NCBI GenBank assembly: GCA_964544655.1
Contig: CAZJCM010000012.1
Location: forward strand, 9,163 to 73,162
Direction of reading: 5' to 3'
DNA length: 64,000 nt
Source of the DNA: HyVt-443 sp964544655
GTDB lineage: Bacteria; Pseudomonadota; Gammaproteobacteria; Chromatiales; Chromatiaceae
The notes beneath the pieces were generated by a model. The model had not been told where the DNA came from. It was given only the letters and a program-made list of their open reading frames with translations, and did not search any database. This document shows positions 32,591 through 41,980 of this stretch, piece after piece. The position numbers were made by a program, and so were the translations under genes. Numbering within the stretch: position 1 is the stretch's first letter; each line of letters starts with the position of its first letter.

Positions 32591-34978
32591 ATGCCTTTTG
32601 AAAAGATAAAGTCGATAAGAATCCGCTATAAAATCTGGTTGGGATTTGGGCTGCTGCTAGTGGTGCTGGGTGTCGTATCCGCGATTACCCTGACCAGCTT
32701 TTCCAAGGTCAGGCATCAGCTGTCCGAGGTGGTGAAGATTCACCAGCCCGCAGCCCTGTTGAGCAAGGATCTGGCGATCCAAGTCCAATCCACCGCAACT
32801 GCATTAGGGTTCTTTGTTTCCACCAAGGACGAGATTCATCGCCAGAACTACCAGGTGGGCCTGAAGCGGGCTGATATGTTGATGGAGAAGCTCGGGCAGC
32901 TCGATGCCATTCGGAAAGACCAGGCATCTCGCCAGTTGACTACCAGCCTGAAGAGCAAGCTCTCTGATCTGCGTGGAATTGGAGAGAAACTGATCGATGC
33001 GACCTCGAGTTTCGAAAAGCTGTTCCCTGGTATGGCCTATGCCAGTCGTAATGTGAACCCGCTGAGTCGTGAACTCAGCCAATTGGTCTCGCAGATGATT
33101 GTTTCAGAACAGGAAGAGGATGCGGATGAGATACGTAAGGCCCTGCTGCTGGATATCGAGGAACTGCGCTATGCCTGGAGCAACGTGCTGAATGGTGTGA
33201 GAGGCTATCTGGCATTTCGTACCGATGCCTCGCTCAAAGATGTGGAGACTTATCTGCAGCAGGTGACTCAGCTGGTAGAGAGGTTAGCCGGCTATGATGA
33301 TGAGCTGACGCTCGATCAGGCCGATTCACTGGAACAGTTCAATGCCAAGCTGGCCCTCTTTCATGAGAATCTTCAGCAGTTGAAGAGCATTCACGGCGGT
33401 GATCAGTGGCGTGCCGATTCATTTTTGCTGAAAAACGAGGCAGGACCGCTATTGAGGGAGATTGGCGACCAGCTGCAGGCATTGGTGAAACGGCAGGAAC
33501 AGGCCATCGACCATACTAGCCAGACGCTGCTCGATCACGCCAATGAAATGGCTCGTATGGTCATGATCCTGATGGCGATGGGCTTGTTATTGGGATTACT
33601 GGTGGCTTGGTTTATCGGGCATGTCATATGCAGCCCATTGTACGCAGTTACCCGGGCCATGGATGAGATTTCACAGGGTGATGGTGATTTGACCCGGCGG
33701 TTGGATGTGAAGAGCCGGGATGAGATCGGCCAATTGGCCGCCAGCTTCAACACCTTCATGGAGAAGATACAACACCTGGTCAGGCATACGGCACGGGCGA
33801 CATCCGAGGTGATCGCGGCAGTTGCCAGTACCTCAGAAAATGCGAATACCATCAATACCAAGGTGTTGGAACAGACGGCCGAAATGGAGCAGGTGGCCAC
33901 GGCGATCAATGAGATGGCGGTGACGGTAAGTGAGGTGGCGCAGAATGCCGCCAATGCCGAGCAGGCGGCCAAGCGGGCACAGGAGCAGACCACCGTCGGT
34001 CATGAGACGGTGGCTAAGACAGCTGATTCGATACGACTTTTGAGTGAAGAGGTGCAACGCTCCACAGAGGTGATTGCGGAGGTCGGCAGGCAATCGGATG
34101 AGATTGGCAATATCCTGGATGTCATCAAGTCGATCGCCGAGCAGACTAATCTGCTGGCATTGAATGCCGCCATCGAGGCGGCGCGGGCCGGGGAGCAGGG
34201 ACGGGGGTTTGCCGTGGTGGCTGATGAGGTGCGGAACCTGGCCAATCGTACCCAGGCGTCTACGGTGGAGATCGAACAGATGATCAGCCGGTTGCAGCAG
34301 GGCGCCGAGCAGGCGATGTCTAGTATGGAAAGCGGGCGCCAGCAGGCGGAAGAGAATGTGAGTCAGGCGGGTCAGGCGCTGCAGGCGCTGCAGCAGATCA
34401 GTGACTCCATCGACACCATCAATGCGATGAATACCCAGATCGCCACCGCCTCAGAGCAGCAGAGCACGGTCGCGGAAGAGATCAATCAAAGTATCGTTCG
34501 TATCGATAATGGCAGTAAAGAGGCGGCTCGCCAGTCGCGTGACACCATGGCATCGATGGCGCAATTGGGTGACCTCGCCGGGCGCCTGCAGCAGGTGGTG
34601 CAGCAGTTCAAGCTGGCCGATGATGATGCATTCGACTTCTCTGCCGCCAAGTCGGCCCATCTGGCCTGGAAGGCCCGCTTGCGTAGTTTCCTCGATGGCG
34701 GCTCATCTCTGACCCATAAAGAGGCCGTATCCCACCATGATTGCGTGCTGGGCCGATGGTACTATGGAGAGGGTTTGGAGAAGTATGGTGATATCCCCGA
34801 AATGCGGCAGATCGAGGGACCCCATACCGAACTCCATCACCTGATCAAGCAGGTGATCGAACTGAAACAGGCTGGCAATATGGAACAGGCCGAGGCTGAA
34901 TTCGCCAAGGTGGAGTCATTGTCCCAACGTATCGTCAGCCTGCTGGAACGCATCGAGCAGCGGGTGGCTGGTGGATGA
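32591..34978 (+). CDS. Chemoreceptor with C-terminal CZB zinc-binding domain
   Basis: 795 residues from ATG 32591 (MPFEKIKS); an in-frame ATG at 32453 would add 46 residues without a signal and lies at the expected FliA transcript start. Membrane helices near 16-36 and 320-342 enclose a large helical periplasmic sensor. HAMP and the signalling hairpin follow (EQTNLLALNAAIEAARAGEQ near 515-550). Residues about 687-770 are a CZB domain, with histidines and cysteine in HLAWK, HHDCVLGRWYYGEG and HTELHHLI that bind zinc and respond to oxidants such as hypochlorous acid. Ends ten bases before the convergent rph gene. Confidence 0.92.
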   Translation: MPFEKIKSIRIRYKIWLGFGLLLVVLGVVSAITLTSFSKVRHQLSEVVKIHQPAALLSKDLAIQVQSTATALGFFVSTKDEIHRQNYQVGLKRADMLMEKLGQLDAIRKDQASRQLTTSLKSKLSDLRGIGEKLIDATSSFEKLFPGMAYASRNVNPLSRELSQLVSQMIVSEQEEDADEIRKALLLDIEELRYAWSNVLNGVRGYLAFRTDASLKDVETYLQQVTQLVERLAGYDDELTLDQADSLEQFNAKLALFHENLQQLKSIHGGDQWRADSFLLKNEAGPLLREIGDQLQALVKRQEQAIDHTSQTLLDHANEMARMVMILMAMGLLLGLLVAWFIGHVICSPLYAVTRAMDEISQGDGDLTRRLDVKSRDEIGQLAASFNTFMEKIQHLVRHTARATSEVIAAVASTSENANTINTKVLEQTAEMEQVATAINEMAVTVSEVAQNAANAEQAAKRAQEQTTVGHETVAKTADSIRLLSEEVQRSTEVIAEVGRQSDEIGNILDVIKSIAEQTNLLALNAAIEAARAGEQGRGFAVVADEVRNLANRTQASTVEIEQMISRLQQGAEQAMSSMESGRQQAEENVSQAGQALQALQQISDSIDTINAMNTQIATASEQQSTVAEEINQSIVRIDNGSKEAARQSRDTMASMAQLGDLAGRLQQVVQQFKLADDDAFDFSAAKSAHLAWKARLRSFLDGGSSLTHKEAVSHHDCVLGRWYYGEGLEKYGDIPEMRQIEGPHTELHHLIKQVIELKQAGNMEQAEAEFAKVESLSQRIVSLLERIEQRVAGG

Positions 34979-34987
34979 GAATCACAC

Positions 34988-35713
34988 TCAAGAAGTCTTC
35001 AGCCCCAATGTTGCCTGCTGGGCCGCCATGATCTCTTGAATGCCTTGTTCCGCCAGGGCCAGCATGGCCTGTAACTCCTCCATATGGAAGGCGTGGCCTT
35101 CAGCTGTCCCCTGCACCTCGATGAAGGCCCCGGCATCGTTCATCACCACGTTCATGTCGGTTTCTGCATTGGAATCTTCGTTATAGTCCAGGTCCAGCAC
35201 TGGAACGCCGTTATAGATGCCGACCGAGACGGCTGCCAACTGGCCGTGGATCGGGCTCTGTTTCAAATCGCCCTTGCGTATCAGGCCATTGACGGCATCC
35301 GTCAATGCCACGTAGGCGCCTGAGATCGATGCGGTGCGGGTGCCGCCATCGGCCTGGATCACGTCGCAGTCGAGGGTGATGCTGCGTTCTCCCAGCGCCT
35401 CCAGGTCCACAACCGCCCGCAGTGAGCGCCCGATCAGGCGCTGAATCTCCAGCGTGCGTCCCCCCTGCTTGCCGCGGCTCGCCTCCCGCCCCATACGCTC
35501 ACCGGTGGCCCGTGGCAGCATGCCGTACTCCGCAGTAACCCAGCCCTGGCCCCGGCCTTTGAGGAAGTGGGGTACCCGCTCTTCGACACTGGCGGTGCAG
35601 ATTACCTTGGTATGGCCACACTCCACCAGTACCGAGCCCTCGGCATGATGGGTGAAGTTGCGGGTGAAACGGATATTGCGCATTTCATCGGGGTTGCGGC
35701 CGCTGGGTCTCAT
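34988..35713 (-). CDS. rph: Ribonuclease PH
   Basis: 241 residues, full length. The phosphate-binding and RNA-binding segments RPSGRNPDEMRNIRFTRNF, GMLPRATGERMGREASRGKQ and DCDVIQADGGTRTASI are intact. RNase PH trims tRNA 3' ends by phosphorolysis in the cytoplasm. It is divergent or unlinked from its usual neighbour yicC, which lies about 4.6 kb away at 40289, with chemotaxis and kinase genes between. Confidence 0.97.
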   Translation of the reverse strand: MRPSGRNPDEMRNIRFTRNFTHHAEGSVLVECGHTKVICTASVEERVPHFLKGRGQGWVTAEYGMLPRATGERMGREASRGKQGGRTLEIQRLIGRSLRAVVDLEALGERSITLDCDVIQADGGTRTASISGAYVALTDAVNGLIRKGDLKQSPIHGQLAAVSVGIYNGVPVLDLDYNEDSNAETDMNVVMNDAGAFIEVQGTAEGHAFHMEELQAMLALAEQGIQEIMAAQQATLGLKTS

Positions 35714-35887
35714 GGTGTGTCGATCCTTGGGAACTGGTGTGTGGGTGGTGAAGAGTGGATGGTTTCAGGAAAGGATTACTGGCGGGAATTATATCAGGAA
35801 ATGGAACATGTCTGGGGGAGAAGTCATACGATGAAGGAATCCCCAGTCAGCACTACTTGGGGATGGCGCGATTCTGCATATGGTTCC

Positions 35888-35978
35888 GGCGCCCCACTCC
35901 CAGAGGGCGCCGTGAACCCGTCCATGGGGGCTCGACTGTGGCCATCCAGGCTGCAGACGCCCCCGGGAGTGGGACGCC
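35888..35978. repeat. Composite palindromic dispersed repeat, copy A
   Basis: Outer arms GGCGCCCCACTCCC and GGGAGTGGGACGCC are inverted repeats. Inside is a core GGCGCCGTGAACCCGTCCAT followed by GGGGGCT, which recurs at 41836-41863. It occupies the 338-base gap 35714-36051 between the rph start and the end of a chemoreceptor gene; nothing else is recognised there. Confidence 0.65.
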
Positions 35979-36051
35979 GGGACCATTAAGCCCGACCTTG
36001 TTCGATTCGGCAGAGCAGCCCCGGCGCAGGGCTGGCCTGATGGCCGGTCGT

Positions 36052-38181
36052 TCAGCCATGCTCCTGCAGCCGGGGCGGCTCCAAGGTCTCCCCGGGTATG
36101 CGGAAGACCTGGACCAGGGTCTGCAGTTGCTGGACTCTTTCGGTCATTGATGCAGCAGCGGCAGATGTCTGCTCGGCCAGGGCGGCGTTCTGTTGAGTCA
36201 TCTGATCCATGCTGGTGACCGCCTGGTTGACCTGGTCGATGCCGGTGGACTGTTCCTGGCTGGCAAAGGTGATTTCAGAGACGATGTCTCCCACCTTTTT
36301 CACGGCCGTCACGATCTCCTCCAGGGTCTGTCCTGACTGATTGACGAGGCTGGTGCCGGTGTTCACTTTCCCGACACTGTCATTGATCAGGGTCTTGATC
36401 TCCTTTGCCGCCGTGGCGCTGCGTCCGGCCAGATTGCGTACCTCGGTTGCCACCACGGCGAAGCCGCGCCCTTGTTCACCGGCCCTGGCGGCCTCCACCG
36501 AGGCGTTCAGTGCCAGCAGGTTGGTCTGGAAGGCAATCTCATCGATCACCCCGATGATCTCAGCGATCCTGCGGCTGGCATCATCGATCTCTGCCATGGC
36601 GACGACGGCATGGCCAATAACTTCACCGCCTTTTTCCGCCAGCTGTCTGGCCTGGATGGCCAGCTGATTTCCCTGCTGGGCGTTATCGGCATTGTTTTTC
36701 ACCGTGCTGGTCAGCTCTTCCATGCTGGCGGCTGTCTGCTCCAGGCTGCTGGCCTGGTTTTCCGTGCGGGCGGAGAGGTTGTTGTTGCCGGCGGAGATCT
36801 CATCAGCAGCGGTGTTGATCATTTCGACCGCATCCTGAACCGGTTGCAGGGTCTGCCGCAGGCGCCTGATCGTTGTGTTGACGCTCTCCTGCAGGGCGGC
36901 GAACTCGCCATTGAAGTTGCCCTCCAGTGTCTTGGTGAGATCACCCTCGGCCAACAATTGGAGTATCTTCTTCGTGCCCTCGACCGGTTCGGCAATGGCG
37001 TCGAATATGCCATTCAATCCCAGCAGGAGTTCTTTCCAGCTGCCTTCGAAGCCTGTGGCCTCGCTGCGATAGTTCAACTCTCCGTCACGGGCCGCCTGGA
37101 TCAGCCTGCTGGATTCGCCGAGCAGGCCATTGACCGCCTGTACGCAGCGGTTGACGCTGTCTTTGATGCGGTTGAAATCGCCTTTGTACTCCTTGTCTAT
37201 GGGGGCCGGAATATCACCGTGGCTGATGCGGTCAAGATAGCGAGATGCTTCGTTCAAGGGGGCATTGAACAGTTCGATGATGTCGTTAATGCCACCCAGA
37301 AGATTGCCCCAGGCGCCAGTGAAACCGCTGTTGTCACAGCGCTCGTCGAGCTTGCCCTCTCCGGCCGCCAGGGTGACGCGGTCCAACTCGCGCTGCATGC
37401 GGCGCAATACGCCGATCATCTGTTCGAATGACCGGGCCACTTCACCAACTTCGTCGCGCGACTCTGTGTGCAAGGTGTTCATGTCAATGTTGAGATCGCC
37501 TGCTGCGACGCTGCGGGTGACGGAAACGATATTCTGCATCGGGATGGTGATACTTCGCGCCATCACCAGACTGAAACCGAGGCCGGCGGCCAGGACCAGC
37601 AGCAGGATGAATCCTTCCGTCATCATCATGGTGCCGATCTTGTTCGTGGAGGCTGCCGCCATCATGCCGACCGCCGTATTCATCTGCTTCAGGGTGTCGA
37701 TGTTCAGTGTGCGGATGCGCTTCAGCTGCTGCTGGTATTCGGCTGTTCCCGCTGTCGTCTCGCGAATGCGGTTCGTGGCATCGAGCAGCTGTTGCCATAG
37801 GGTCGCCACCTGCTTCAGTTTTGCTTCGATGGCCGGGTCGCTGTTACCCGGCAGGGTCAGCGGCTTGCTCATGTCGAGATCGGCATAGGTGATGCCCCCG
37901 CTGCGCAGGGCGGTCAGGGATTTGTCGAATAGTGTTGCCGTCTTTTTCGATAATTGGCTGCCGGTTGTGCCCTGACCGCCCAATTCATCCAGTACCTCCT
38001 TGGTGAATTTCTGGGTCAGCATCCGCTGGCGGCCGGCAATATTGATGACTCCGGCATCGGCCTTCTGCTGATTCAGGGTGATGACGGTATAGAGTACGAT
38101 GCCAATCAGCGCGGTGATAAAAAACAGGCTGATAGCGAAGAGTTTCTTTCCAACCGAAAGTTGGTTCATGTTTATTTTCAT
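36052..38181 (-). CDS. PilJ-type sensor chemoreceptor
   Basis: 709 residues (start ATG 38181; ATG 38169 also possible). N-terminal membrane helix, then a PilJ/nitrate-sensor-like periplasmic helix bundle with NIAGRQRMLTQKFTKE, and a second membrane helix near 186-206. A HAMP domain is followed by about 250 residues of repeated HAMP-like segments (two similar units around FNAPLNEASRYLDRI and IFDAIAEPVEGTKKIL). The signalling domain has the conserved tip FQTNLLALNASVEAARAGEQ. The C terminus lacks the CheR/CheB-tethering pentapeptide. A near-perfect FliA promoter lies upstream, so it belongs to the flagellar regulon despite its PilJ-like sensor. Confidence 0.92.
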   Translation of the reverse strand: MKINMNQLSVGKKLFAISLFFITALIGIVLYTVITLNQQKADAGVINIAGRQRMLTQKFTKEVLDELGGQGTTGSQLSKKTATLFDKSLTALRSGGITYADLDMSKPLTLPGNSDPAIEAKLKQVATLWQQLLDATNRIRETTAGTAEYQQQLKRIRTLNIDTLKQMNTAVGMMAAASTNKIGTMMMTEGFILLLVLAAGLGFSLVMARSITIPMQNIVSVTRSVAAGDLNIDMNTLHTESRDEVGEVARSFEQMIGVLRRMQRELDRVTLAAGEGKLDERCDNSGFTGAWGNLLGGINDIIELFNAPLNEASRYLDRISHGDIPAPIDKEYKGDFNRIKDSVNRCVQAVNGLLGESSRLIQAARDGELNYRSEATGFEGSWKELLLGLNGIFDAIAEPVEGTKKILQLLAEGDLTKTLEGNFNGEFAALQESVNTTIRRLRQTLQPVQDAVEMINTAADEISAGNNNLSARTENQASSLEQTAASMEELTSTVKNNADNAQQGNQLAIQARQLAEKGGEVIGHAVVAMAEIDDASRRIAEIIGVIDEIAFQTNLLALNASVEAARAGEQGRGFAVVATEVRNLAGRSATAAKEIKTLINDSVGKVNTGTSLVNQSGQTLEEIVTAVKKVGDIVSEITFASQEQSTGIDQVNQAVTSMDQMTQQNAALAEQTSAAAASMTERVQQLQTLVQVFRIPGETLEPPRLQEHG

Positions 38182-38226
38182 GGGAAACGCAAATCACAAT
38201 GTGCATGCCCAGGCGGCATAACCACA

Positions 38227-38253
38227 TAATCGGCAGGGTGGTGCGGGTCTTTA
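38227..38253 (-). promoter_or_regulatory. FliA (sigma-28) promoter
   Basis: On the minus strand TAAAGACC, eleven bases, GCCGATTA: almost the full sigma-28 consensus with exact spacing. It begins 72 bases before the PilJ-type chemoreceptor start. Confidence 0.75.
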
Positions 38254-38309
38254 GGATATGTTTGGCTGGGGCAGAGGGGGTTTCTCAGGAGAGCGTCGCC
38301 CGGCCTCCA

Positions 38310-39185
38310 TTATTGGCGTTGCTGTTTTTTCTCTTCGAACTCTTCGATGGCGCTCTGCAATTGCTCGATCGCTTGCTTCAATGGATCTTTCGGTTGCTTT
38401 GGAGCGGCCCTCCGGGATGGTGTCTGTGGGTGATCGGCAAGGAGCGGCCGGCAGGCGATGAGTGTCACATTGTCACTCTCCGGGAAGGCACTCTGCGCCG
38501 CTTCACTGACCAGTGCCCGGCAGGCACTGGCAATGGGCATGTCGCTGAACAGGGTATCGATCATCAGCTCTTCGTCGATGCTGCCCCATAGGCCATCGGA
38601 GCAAAGTGCCAACAGATCGCCGGGCCGAAGCCTTTCTCTCCCCAATTCAGCTGCTGGTAAAGGGGTATTGCCACCCAGGCAGCGGGTGACGTAGTTGCGT
38701 TGCGGATGGTTCAGTGTCTCCTCATCACCGATGATCCCCTGCTGCCGTAGCCGCTCCACATAGGAATGATCGGTGGTTCGCCTCACTATCGCGCCGTCAC
38801 GCAGCAGATAGAAGCGACTGTCACCGGCGTGTATCCAGTATGCGGTTTCTCCTTGAACAAGGCACACCACAGCCGTAGTGCGCGGGTCGATAGCGGGTTC
38901 CTGAGCCTCGCCATAGCGCTGGATCTGTTGGTGGGCATGCTGTAACAGCCGGGCCAGAAAGCGTTCCGGCTCCGGCACCGGCTTGACGCTTTTTTCCAGC
39001 GACTGCTTGCAGACGTCGATGAGGATCTGTGCCGCCTTTTCACCTTTGGGGTGGCCACCCATACCGTCGGCCAGCGCGAGCAGGATCACGCCCTGGCTCT
39101 CGAACAGGGCATGACGGTCCTGGTTTTTCCGGCGGTCTCCCTGCAGTGAATGCTGTCCGCTTTCAAATGAACCGGGTGTGCTCAT
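38310..39185 (-). CDS. PP2C-type protein phosphatase
   Basis: 291 residues of the PPM/PP2C family. The metal-binding aspartates are seen in LALADGMGGHPKGEKAA near 36, GDSRFYLLRDG, LCSDGLWG and the C-terminal ESDNVTLI. It dephosphorylates Ser/Thr residues in the cytoplasm. Its ATG overlaps the stop of a Ser/Thr kinase gene by four bases, so the two form a kinase-phosphatase switch. A Lys/Gln-rich tail of about 60 residues follows the domain. No type VI secretion or other effector gene is adjacent. Confidence 0.92.
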   Translation of the reverse strand: MSTPGSFESGQHSLQGDRRKNQDRHALFESQGVILLALADGMGGHPKGEKAAQILIDVCKQSLEKSVKPVPEPERFLARLLQHAHQQIQRYGEAQEPAIDPRTTAVVCLVQGETAYWIHAGDSRFYLLRDGAIVRRTTDHSYVERLRQQGIIGDEETLNHPQRNYVTRCLGGNTPLPAAELGRERLRPGDLLALCSDGLWGSIDEELMIDTLFSDMPIASACRALVSEAAQSAFPESDNVTLIACRPLLADHPQTPSRRAAPKQPKDPLKQAIEQLQSAIEEFEEKKQQRQ

Positions 39186-40120
39186 CCACCGATTCTCCTT
39201 GTGGGATTGCCACCCTCGGTGTCGGCGGCCTGCATCTTGGGCCGTCCTTCCTGTTGCCTGATGGCGGTCAGCAGTGTGCTGGCATCCTGGGGGCGCAGTA
39301 ACGGATCGATCTCCATCGCCCAGTCGATCAGTTCCAGCAGATAGGCCGGGTAGTGCTTCCTGAACAGCGAGCTGGCGGGGCGCATCCGGTCCTTGGCGTG
39401 GCGCTCTATGGCAGAGGGTGGGGCGCTGCCTTCGATACAGGCTCGCATGGTGGCACCGATGGCATAGACATCGCTCCAGGGGCCGACGTAGCCGGATGAG
39501 TAATACTGCTCAACGGGGGAGAAGCCTGGTGTGACGACCTGGGAGGATTGATGGCTGCGGGTGGTGGCGAATTTGTGTACGGCACCAAAGTCGAGCAGCA
39601 GTGGATTGCCCCCGGGGCGCAGGTGAATGTTGCTGGGTTTGATGTCCAGGTGCAGTTGCCCGGTGGAGTGGATCAGGCTCAAGGCATCCAGGATCGGAGG
39701 AAACACCGTGAGCAGGAAGCGGGAACTTAACCACCCTTTGCGCTGGCGTATATAACCGCCAAGATTCTTTCCCTGCTGATAATCCATGACCATGTATGCG
39801 GTGTTGTTGGCCAGAAAAAAGGTTCGCACATTGACGATGTTGGGGTGGCGCAGGGTGGCGAGTGCCATCGCCTCCTGATAGAACAATTTGCGGCCGTTAT
39901 TGAAGTGACTGATGTCGGCCTGATCGCTGATCTCCACCTGCAATGCCTTGCCGCGGACCGCAAGATTCCGTGGCAGAAACTCCTTGATTACCACGCGCTC
40001 CAGGGTGTCCACGTCCTCAGCCAGGTAGATCAGGCTGAAGCCGCCGCTTCCAATCAGCTTGATGATCGAGTAGCAGTCGATCACCGTGCCTGGTGGCAGG
40101 CTTTTCCGGCTCTTGGGCAT
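39182..40120 (-). CDS. Serine/threonine protein kinase
   Basis: 312 residues, a soluble Hanks-type kinase without a membrane helix. The glycine loop GSGGFS is near 25, the lysine in VVIKEFLP near 48, the catalytic loop is HLDIKPSN near 155 and DFG near 175 (LLLDFGAVHKF). The catalytic loop reads HLD in place of HRD, so activation-loop phosphorylation may not be needed. It is translated together with the PP2C phosphatase and is divergent from yicC. Substrates unknown. Confidence 0.92.
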   Translation of the reverse strand: MPKSRKSLPPGTVIDCYSIIKLIGSGGFSLIYLAEDVDTLERVVIKEFLPRNLAVRGKALQVEISDQADISHFNNGRKLFYQEAMALATLRHPNIVNVRTFFLANNTAYMVMDYQQGKNLGGYIRQRKGWLSSRFLLTVFPPILDALSLIHSTGQLHLDIKPSNIHLRPGGNPLLLDFGAVHKFATTRSHQSSQVVTPGFSPVEQYYSSGYVGPWSDVYAIGATMRACIEGSAPPSAIERHAKDRMRPASSLFRKHYPAYLLELIDWAMEIDPLLRPQDASTLLTAIRQQEGRPKMQAADTEGGNPTRRIGG

Positions 40121-40288
40121 TCACTCTCCGGGTACTGCGTCGTGTGAGGCTGCTGGTTCTCTGTTCAGGCCCTGGGTAAAGACGCGGGCAGAATCTTTGT
40201 GGCTTTATCAGGTGTCTGGTTAGTATGATACACATTTTGGGCGCCGGCGTTTTGCCGGTGTCTGGCGGACTTATCAGGGAGCGCATAG

Positions 40289-41155
40289 ATGACCAGCAGT
40301 ATGACGGCATTTTCCAGGGTGCAGGAGAAGGGGGACAGTGGTGACCTGATTTGGGAGATTCGCTCGGTGAATCACCGTTACCTGGAAACCATGATTCGGC
40401 TTCCTGAGGAGTTACGCGCCCTCGAGCCTGTGGTGCGAGAGACCATAACCAAACGATTGGGAAGGGGTAAGGTGGATTGCAGCCTGAAATATCACCCCTC
40501 CGCTGATGCGGCGGCGGCGATGAAGGTCAACCGGCGGGTGGCGGAGCAGATCATCGCCGCTTCCGAGGAGATTGGCCATCTGCTGCATGAATCGGTGCCG
40601 GCGGCCAATATGGATATCCTGCGCTGGCCCGGTGTGCTGCAGCAGGAGGAGCAGGACTTCACGCCGGTTCAGCAACAGGCACAGGCGCTGCTGACCCGGG
40701 CGCTGGATGATCTGGTCGCCATGCGTCAGCGGGAAGGCGCGCGCCTGGCTGACATCATCCGCCAGCGTTGCCAGGCGATGCGACAACAGGTGTCCCTGGC
40801 GCGGGCCTTGATGCCCCAGGTGCTGCAATCGATCAGAGAGCGGTTACGGGCACGGCTGGCCGAGATCAGCGAACAGCTCGATGAAGGCCGGCTGGAGCAG
40901 GAGATGGCCCTACTGGCCCAGCGTCTCGATGTGGATGAAGAGATGGACCGGTTGTCCAGTCATCTGGATGAGGTGGAACAGGTGTTGCAGCGTAGCGGGC
41001 CGGTCGGCCGCAGGCTCGATTTTCTGATGCAGGAGCTGAACCGTGAGGCCAACACCCTGGGGTCCAAATCCAATGATGTGGAGGTAACGCGAATCAGTGT
41101 CGAGTTGAAGGTGCTGATCGAACAGATGCGGGAACAGGTTCAAAACATCGAATAG
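40289..41155 (+). CDS. yicC: YicC-family endoribonuclease
   Basis: 288 residues matching the whole YicC family: SMTAFSRV at the start, WEIRSVNHRYLE, the LGRGKVDCSLKY segment and the C-terminal domain with GRRLDFLMQELNREANTLGSKS. YicC proteins are cytoplasmic endoribonucleases affecting small RNA and mRNA decay. Guanylate kinase follows after 13 bases, the common yicC-gmk order. Confidence 0.96.
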   Translation: MTSSMTAFSRVQEKGDSGDLIWEIRSVNHRYLETMIRLPEELRALEPVVRETITKRLGRGKVDCSLKYHPSADAAAAMKVNRRVAEQIIAASEEIGHLLHESVPAANMDILRWPGVLQQEEQDFTPVQQQAQALLTRALDDLVAMRQREGARLADIIRQRCQAMRQQVSLARALMPQVLQSIRERLRARLAEISEQLDEGRLEQEMALLAQRLDVDEEMDRLSSHLDEVEQVLQRSGPVGRRLDFLMQELNREANTLGSKSNDVEVTRISVELKVLIEQMREQVQNIE

Positions 41156-41168
41156 GAATAGAACAGTG

Positions 41169-41807
41169 ATGAATGCGAGTACGCTCTATATCGTTTCCGC
41201 CCCCTCCGGAGCGGGCAAGACCAGCCTGCTGAAGGCACTGGTGGAGACCGATGATGGCATCCAGGTCTCCGTCTCCCATACCACCCGCCCTATGCGGCCC
41301 GGGGAGCGGGATGGGGTGGATTACCATTTCGTGGACCAGGAGGCTTTTGCCGCCATGGCCGAGGCCGGCGCCTTCCTCGAGCATGCCCAGGTATTCGATA
41401 ACTTCTATGGCACTGCCGAGGCTGCCATTCGCGATCAGCTGGCAAGCGGCCTGGATGTGGTGCTGGAGATAGACTGGCAGGGTGCGCAGCAGGTGCGTGA
41501 GCGCTTCCCGCAGGCCGTCTCCATCTTCATCCTGCCGCCTACGCCGGAGGCGTTGCGTCAGCGCCTGAACAGCCGTGGGCAGGATAGTGAAGAGGTGATC
41601 GAGCGGCGGATGCGGGACGCCCAGAGCGAGATGTCCCATTATGCGGAATATGACTATCTGATCGTCAATGACCTGTTTGACCAGGCCCTGGAGGAACTGC
41701 GTTCCGTGGTCACCGCGCAACGTCTGCGGGAACCGCTGCAGGCGATAAAGCTGGAGAAAAGGTTGCAGGCGCTGCTGGCAGGAAATATATCAGGCAGTGG
41801 GGGCTGA
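41169..41807 (+). CDS. gmk: Guanylate kinase
   Basis: 212 residues from ATG 41169; a GTG immediately before it is less likely. The P-loop SAPSGAGKTSL, the GMP-binding SHTTRPMRPGERDGVDYHFV and the lid region (RGQDSEEVIERRM) are intact. It phosphorylates GMP/dGMP with ATP. It directly follows yicC and is convergent with dsrA across a palindromic repeat. The usual next gene, rpoZ, is not there. Confidence 0.97.
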   Translation: MNASTLYIVSAPSGAGKTSLLKALVETDDGIQVSVSHTTRPMRPGERDGVDYHFVDQEAFAAMAEAGAFLEHAQVFDNFYGTAEAAIRDQLASGLDVVLEIDWQGAQQVRERFPQAVSIFILPPTPEALRQRLNSRGQDSEEVIERRMRDAQSEMSHYAEYDYLIVNDLFDQALEELRSVVTAQRLREPLQAIKLEKRLQALLAGNISGSGG

Positions 41808-41812
41808 TGGCG

Positions 41813-41913
41813 GGTGACTGGGGACAACTCGTCGGGGACGCCGTGAACCCATCCCTGGGGGCTTCGCGGCGGCATCCTTGCCGCCGAGATCCCGACGATT
41901 TACCCCCGTCACC
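41813..41913. repeat. Composite palindromic dispersed repeat, copy B
   Basis: GGTGACTGGGG with GTCGGG on the left pairs with CCCGAC and CCCCCGTCACC on the right. Inside is the core GACGCCGTGAACCCATCC shared with 35888-35978, then a hairpin GGCGGCATCC-TTGCCGCC. It sits between the convergent gmk and dsrA genes and may end both transcripts. Confidence 0.65.
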
Positions 41914-41980
41914 TGGCAATATCAGATAGTAACGATACAGCTCTTTCAGTGACTCAGCGGCCAATCTGAAATAGTGCTGA

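Noticed and set aside
35006..35030. Apparent third copy of the CCCCAATGTTG repeat
   Set aside because: The match is about ten bases and lies within the conserved rph coding sequence.
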